A DNA stretch of 5,797 nucleotides from Betaproteobacteria bacterium (GTDB lineage Bacteria; Pseudomonadota; Gammaproteobacteria; Burkholderiales; Rhodocyclaceae), in NCBI GenBank assembly GCA_028868235.1, contig JAGWUW010000185.1, positions 1 to 5,797 of the forward strand, in the 5' to 3' direction. Below the pieces are notes generated by a model, which was not told where the DNA came from, made no database searches, and saw only the letters and a list, made by a program, of their open reading frames with translations. Below are positions 4,566 through 5,797 of this stretch, piece by piece. Each line of letters starts with the position of its first letter. Within the stretch, counting starts at the first letter, position 1. Made by a program: the position numbers and the translations under genes.

Positions 4566-5797
4566 TTAGATGCGCTCCCAGATGGTTACTTCGGAGAGCG
4601 TATGCTGGAACTTGCGTTTCGTCTCACGGATCACGAAGGGCACCGATTCGGGGCCGCGGATCAGGCGGAAATGCTTGCTGAGTATGGCTTTCAGACCATC
4701 CAGTGTGGTGAAGTTCTCACCGTCTTTCTTGAAGCCGCCAATCCATTCCTCGCGCTTGGTGTGTTCTTCCAGCCAAGTGTAGGGTGAGGCGAGCATGAGC
4801 AGGCCACCCGGGTTCAGCCGGAGATGGACGGTGTCCAGGAATTTGGCCGGGCTGTACAGGCGGTCGATCAGGTTGGCGGCGAGGATCAGGTCGTAGCCGC
4901 TGAAGATCGGCTTCAGGTTGCAGGCGTCGCCCTGGAAGAACTCGACCTTGGCGGCCAGGTCAGCGAGGCCGAGCCCGGCAAGCGAGCATTCCTTGTAGGC
5001 GACCAGTTCGCCTTCTTCGGTCAGCGTGTAGCGCAGGGTGCCCTGTTCGGCCAGCTGGGTGCCGATGCCGATGAAGCGGGCGGAGAAGTCGAGGCCGGTC
5101 ACCCGGTCGAAATGGCGGGCCAGTTCGAAGCTCGCCCGGCCCGTGGCGCAGCCGAGGTCGAGCGCCTTGCCGGCCGGCTTGTCGCCCATCGCCGCAATCG
5201 CCATCTGTGCCAGCGTGCGCGGGAAATTGGCGACGCCGAAGTATTCGTCGCCGTAGTGGAATTCGATGTATTCCGAGACCAGGCGGTCGGTTTCGTAGTG
5301 CGAGGTCGGCTGGGAGGCCGGTGCGTTGGCCACCACGTAGCGGAAACCGGCGTGCTGGAAGAAGTGGCGGCGGAAGGCGTAGCGCGACAGCGGCGAAGCC
5401 TCGTTGCCGCAGGCGATCCACGAGCCGCCCTTGATCAGGTTGTGGCGGTTGTCGAAGGTCGGCGTTGTGAAGTCGTCGTAGATGGGATGCACGGCAAAGC
5501 CGTCGAACGGGTAGGTCGGCGTTTCCAGCCATTGCCAGACGTTGCCGATGACGTCGAACAGTGGCCCGTGGGCGAAGCGCGTCACCGGGCAGCTGGACGC
5601 CCAGTGGCGGAGTTCGCTGTTGGCCGGCGGCGCCGCGTCGCCCGGCAGGTCGCAGACGCCGGCAAAGTGGCGCAGGGCCTGCCATTCGTCCTCGCTCGGC
5701 AGGCGGACGGGCTGGCCGGTCTCGCGGGCCTTCCACTGGCAGAAGGCCTTGGCCTCGTGATAGTTGGTTTCCACAGGCCAGTCCCACGGCATCGGCA
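4566..5797 (-). CDS. ovoA: 5-histidylcysteine sulfoxide synthase / 5-thiohistidine N-methyltransferase (OvoA), C-terminal part, cut by window edge
   Basis: OvoA is an iron enzyme that joins cysteine and histidine with oxygen to give 5-histidylcysteine sulfoxide; after a separate lyase (OvoB) releases 5-thiohistidine, its C-terminal domain N-methylates it towards the antioxidant ovothiol A. About 410 codons are visible. Counting from the Met at 5792, residues 1-155 are the end of the FGE-sulfatase-type domain: PWDWPVETNYHEAKAFC (2-18), RLPSEDEW (30-37), GNVWQW (83-88), KGGSW (121-125) and HAGFRYV (147-153). Y94 in TYPFDGF lies where I expect the catalytic tyrosine of the OvoA/EgtB family (inferred). 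Residues about 160-408 are a SAM methyltransferase with motif I ALDLGCATG (210-218) and an acidic residue after it (D235). The Met at 5792 is internal; full OvoA proteins are about 700 residues, so the DinB-like N-terminus with the iron-binding histidines is outside. The stop is TAA at 4568-4566. Confidence 0.93.
   Translation of the reverse strand, partial: PMPWDWPVETNYHEAKAFCQWKARETGQPVRLPSEDEWQALRHFAGVCDLPGDAAPPANSELRHWASSCPVTRFAHGPLFDVIGNVWQWLETPTYPFDGFAVHPIYDDFTTPTFDNRHNLIKGGSWIACGNEASPLSRYAFRRHFFQHAGFRYVVANAPASQPTSHYETDRLVSEYIEFHYGDEYFGVANFPRTLAQMAIAAMGDKPAGKALDLGCATGRASFELARHFDRVTGLDFSARFIGIGTQLAEQGTLRYTLTEEGELVAYKECSLAGLGLADLAAKVEFFQGDACNLKPIFSGYDLILAANLIDRLYSPAKFLDTVHLRLNPGGLLMLASPYTWLEEHTKREEWIGGFKKDGENFTTLDGLKAILSKHFRLIRGPESVPFVIRETKRKFQHTLSEVTIWERI

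Noticed and set aside
4960..5787. Long minus-strand open frame of 275 codons inside ovoA
   Set aside because: It is out of frame with ovoA, which has clear domain motifs across the same bases. The product is rich in Arg, Pro and Gly with no recognisable fold, as expected of a shifted frame in GC-rich coding DNA.
5790..5792. ATG at 5792 as the start of a short methyltransferase gene
   Set aside because: The codon before it is open, and the residues right after it belong to the middle of the OvoA FGE-sulfatase-type domain. It is an internal Met of a gene that continues beyond the window.
1..5797. tRNA, rRNA, CRISPR array, insertion sequence or attachment site
   Set aside because: Almost the whole window is coding for intact conserved proteins. 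The two gaps are 77 and 92 bases and show no cloverleaf, direct-repeat array or terminal inverted repeats.

Overview
The window is a compact, GC-rich bacterial segment in which every supported gene lies on the minus strand, so it reads from right to left. Protein families and gene order point to a betaproteobacterium, possibly the Rhodocyclales (Dechloromonas/Azonexus-like). That assignment is from memory of family sequences and gene neighbourhoods, not from a search.

Layout in transcription order: (1) 5797-4566, the C-terminal part of ovoA, the bifunctional ovothiol enzyme with the end of its FGE-sulfatase-type domain and a complete SAM-methyltransferase domain; its 5' end is outside the window. 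(2) A 77-nt gap with an inverted repeat and a TAAAAT -10-like element. (3) 4488-3835, hda, the DnaA-like regulatory inactivator. (4) 3838-3170, a HAD-IB phosphatase overlapping hda by ATGA. (5) 3165-1645, an MscS-type channel with a C-terminal cyclic-nucleotide-binding domain, starting 4 nt after the phosphatase stop. (6) A 92-nt gap with a second TAAAAT element. (7) 1552-206, pcnB, poly(A) polymerase I, with a GTG start. (8) 209-1, the first 69 codons of folK, overlapping pcnB by ATGA and running off the left edge.

The hda, HAD phosphatase, pcnB and folK genes form a recognisable betaproteobacterial housekeeping block covering replication control, a small-molecule phosphatase, RNA decay and folate synthesis. 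The unusual parts are the cyclic-nucleotide-binding channel sitting between the phosphatase and pcnB, and ovoA directly upstream of hda. The tight spacings suggest hda, the phosphatase and the channel are one transcription unit, and pcnB-folk a second one that may have its own promoter.

I see no mobile element, CRISPR array, RNA gene or intrinsic terminator. No stretch over 300 bases lacks a gene. I do not see a wholly new system. The item most worth following is the ligand-gated channel and what feeds it.
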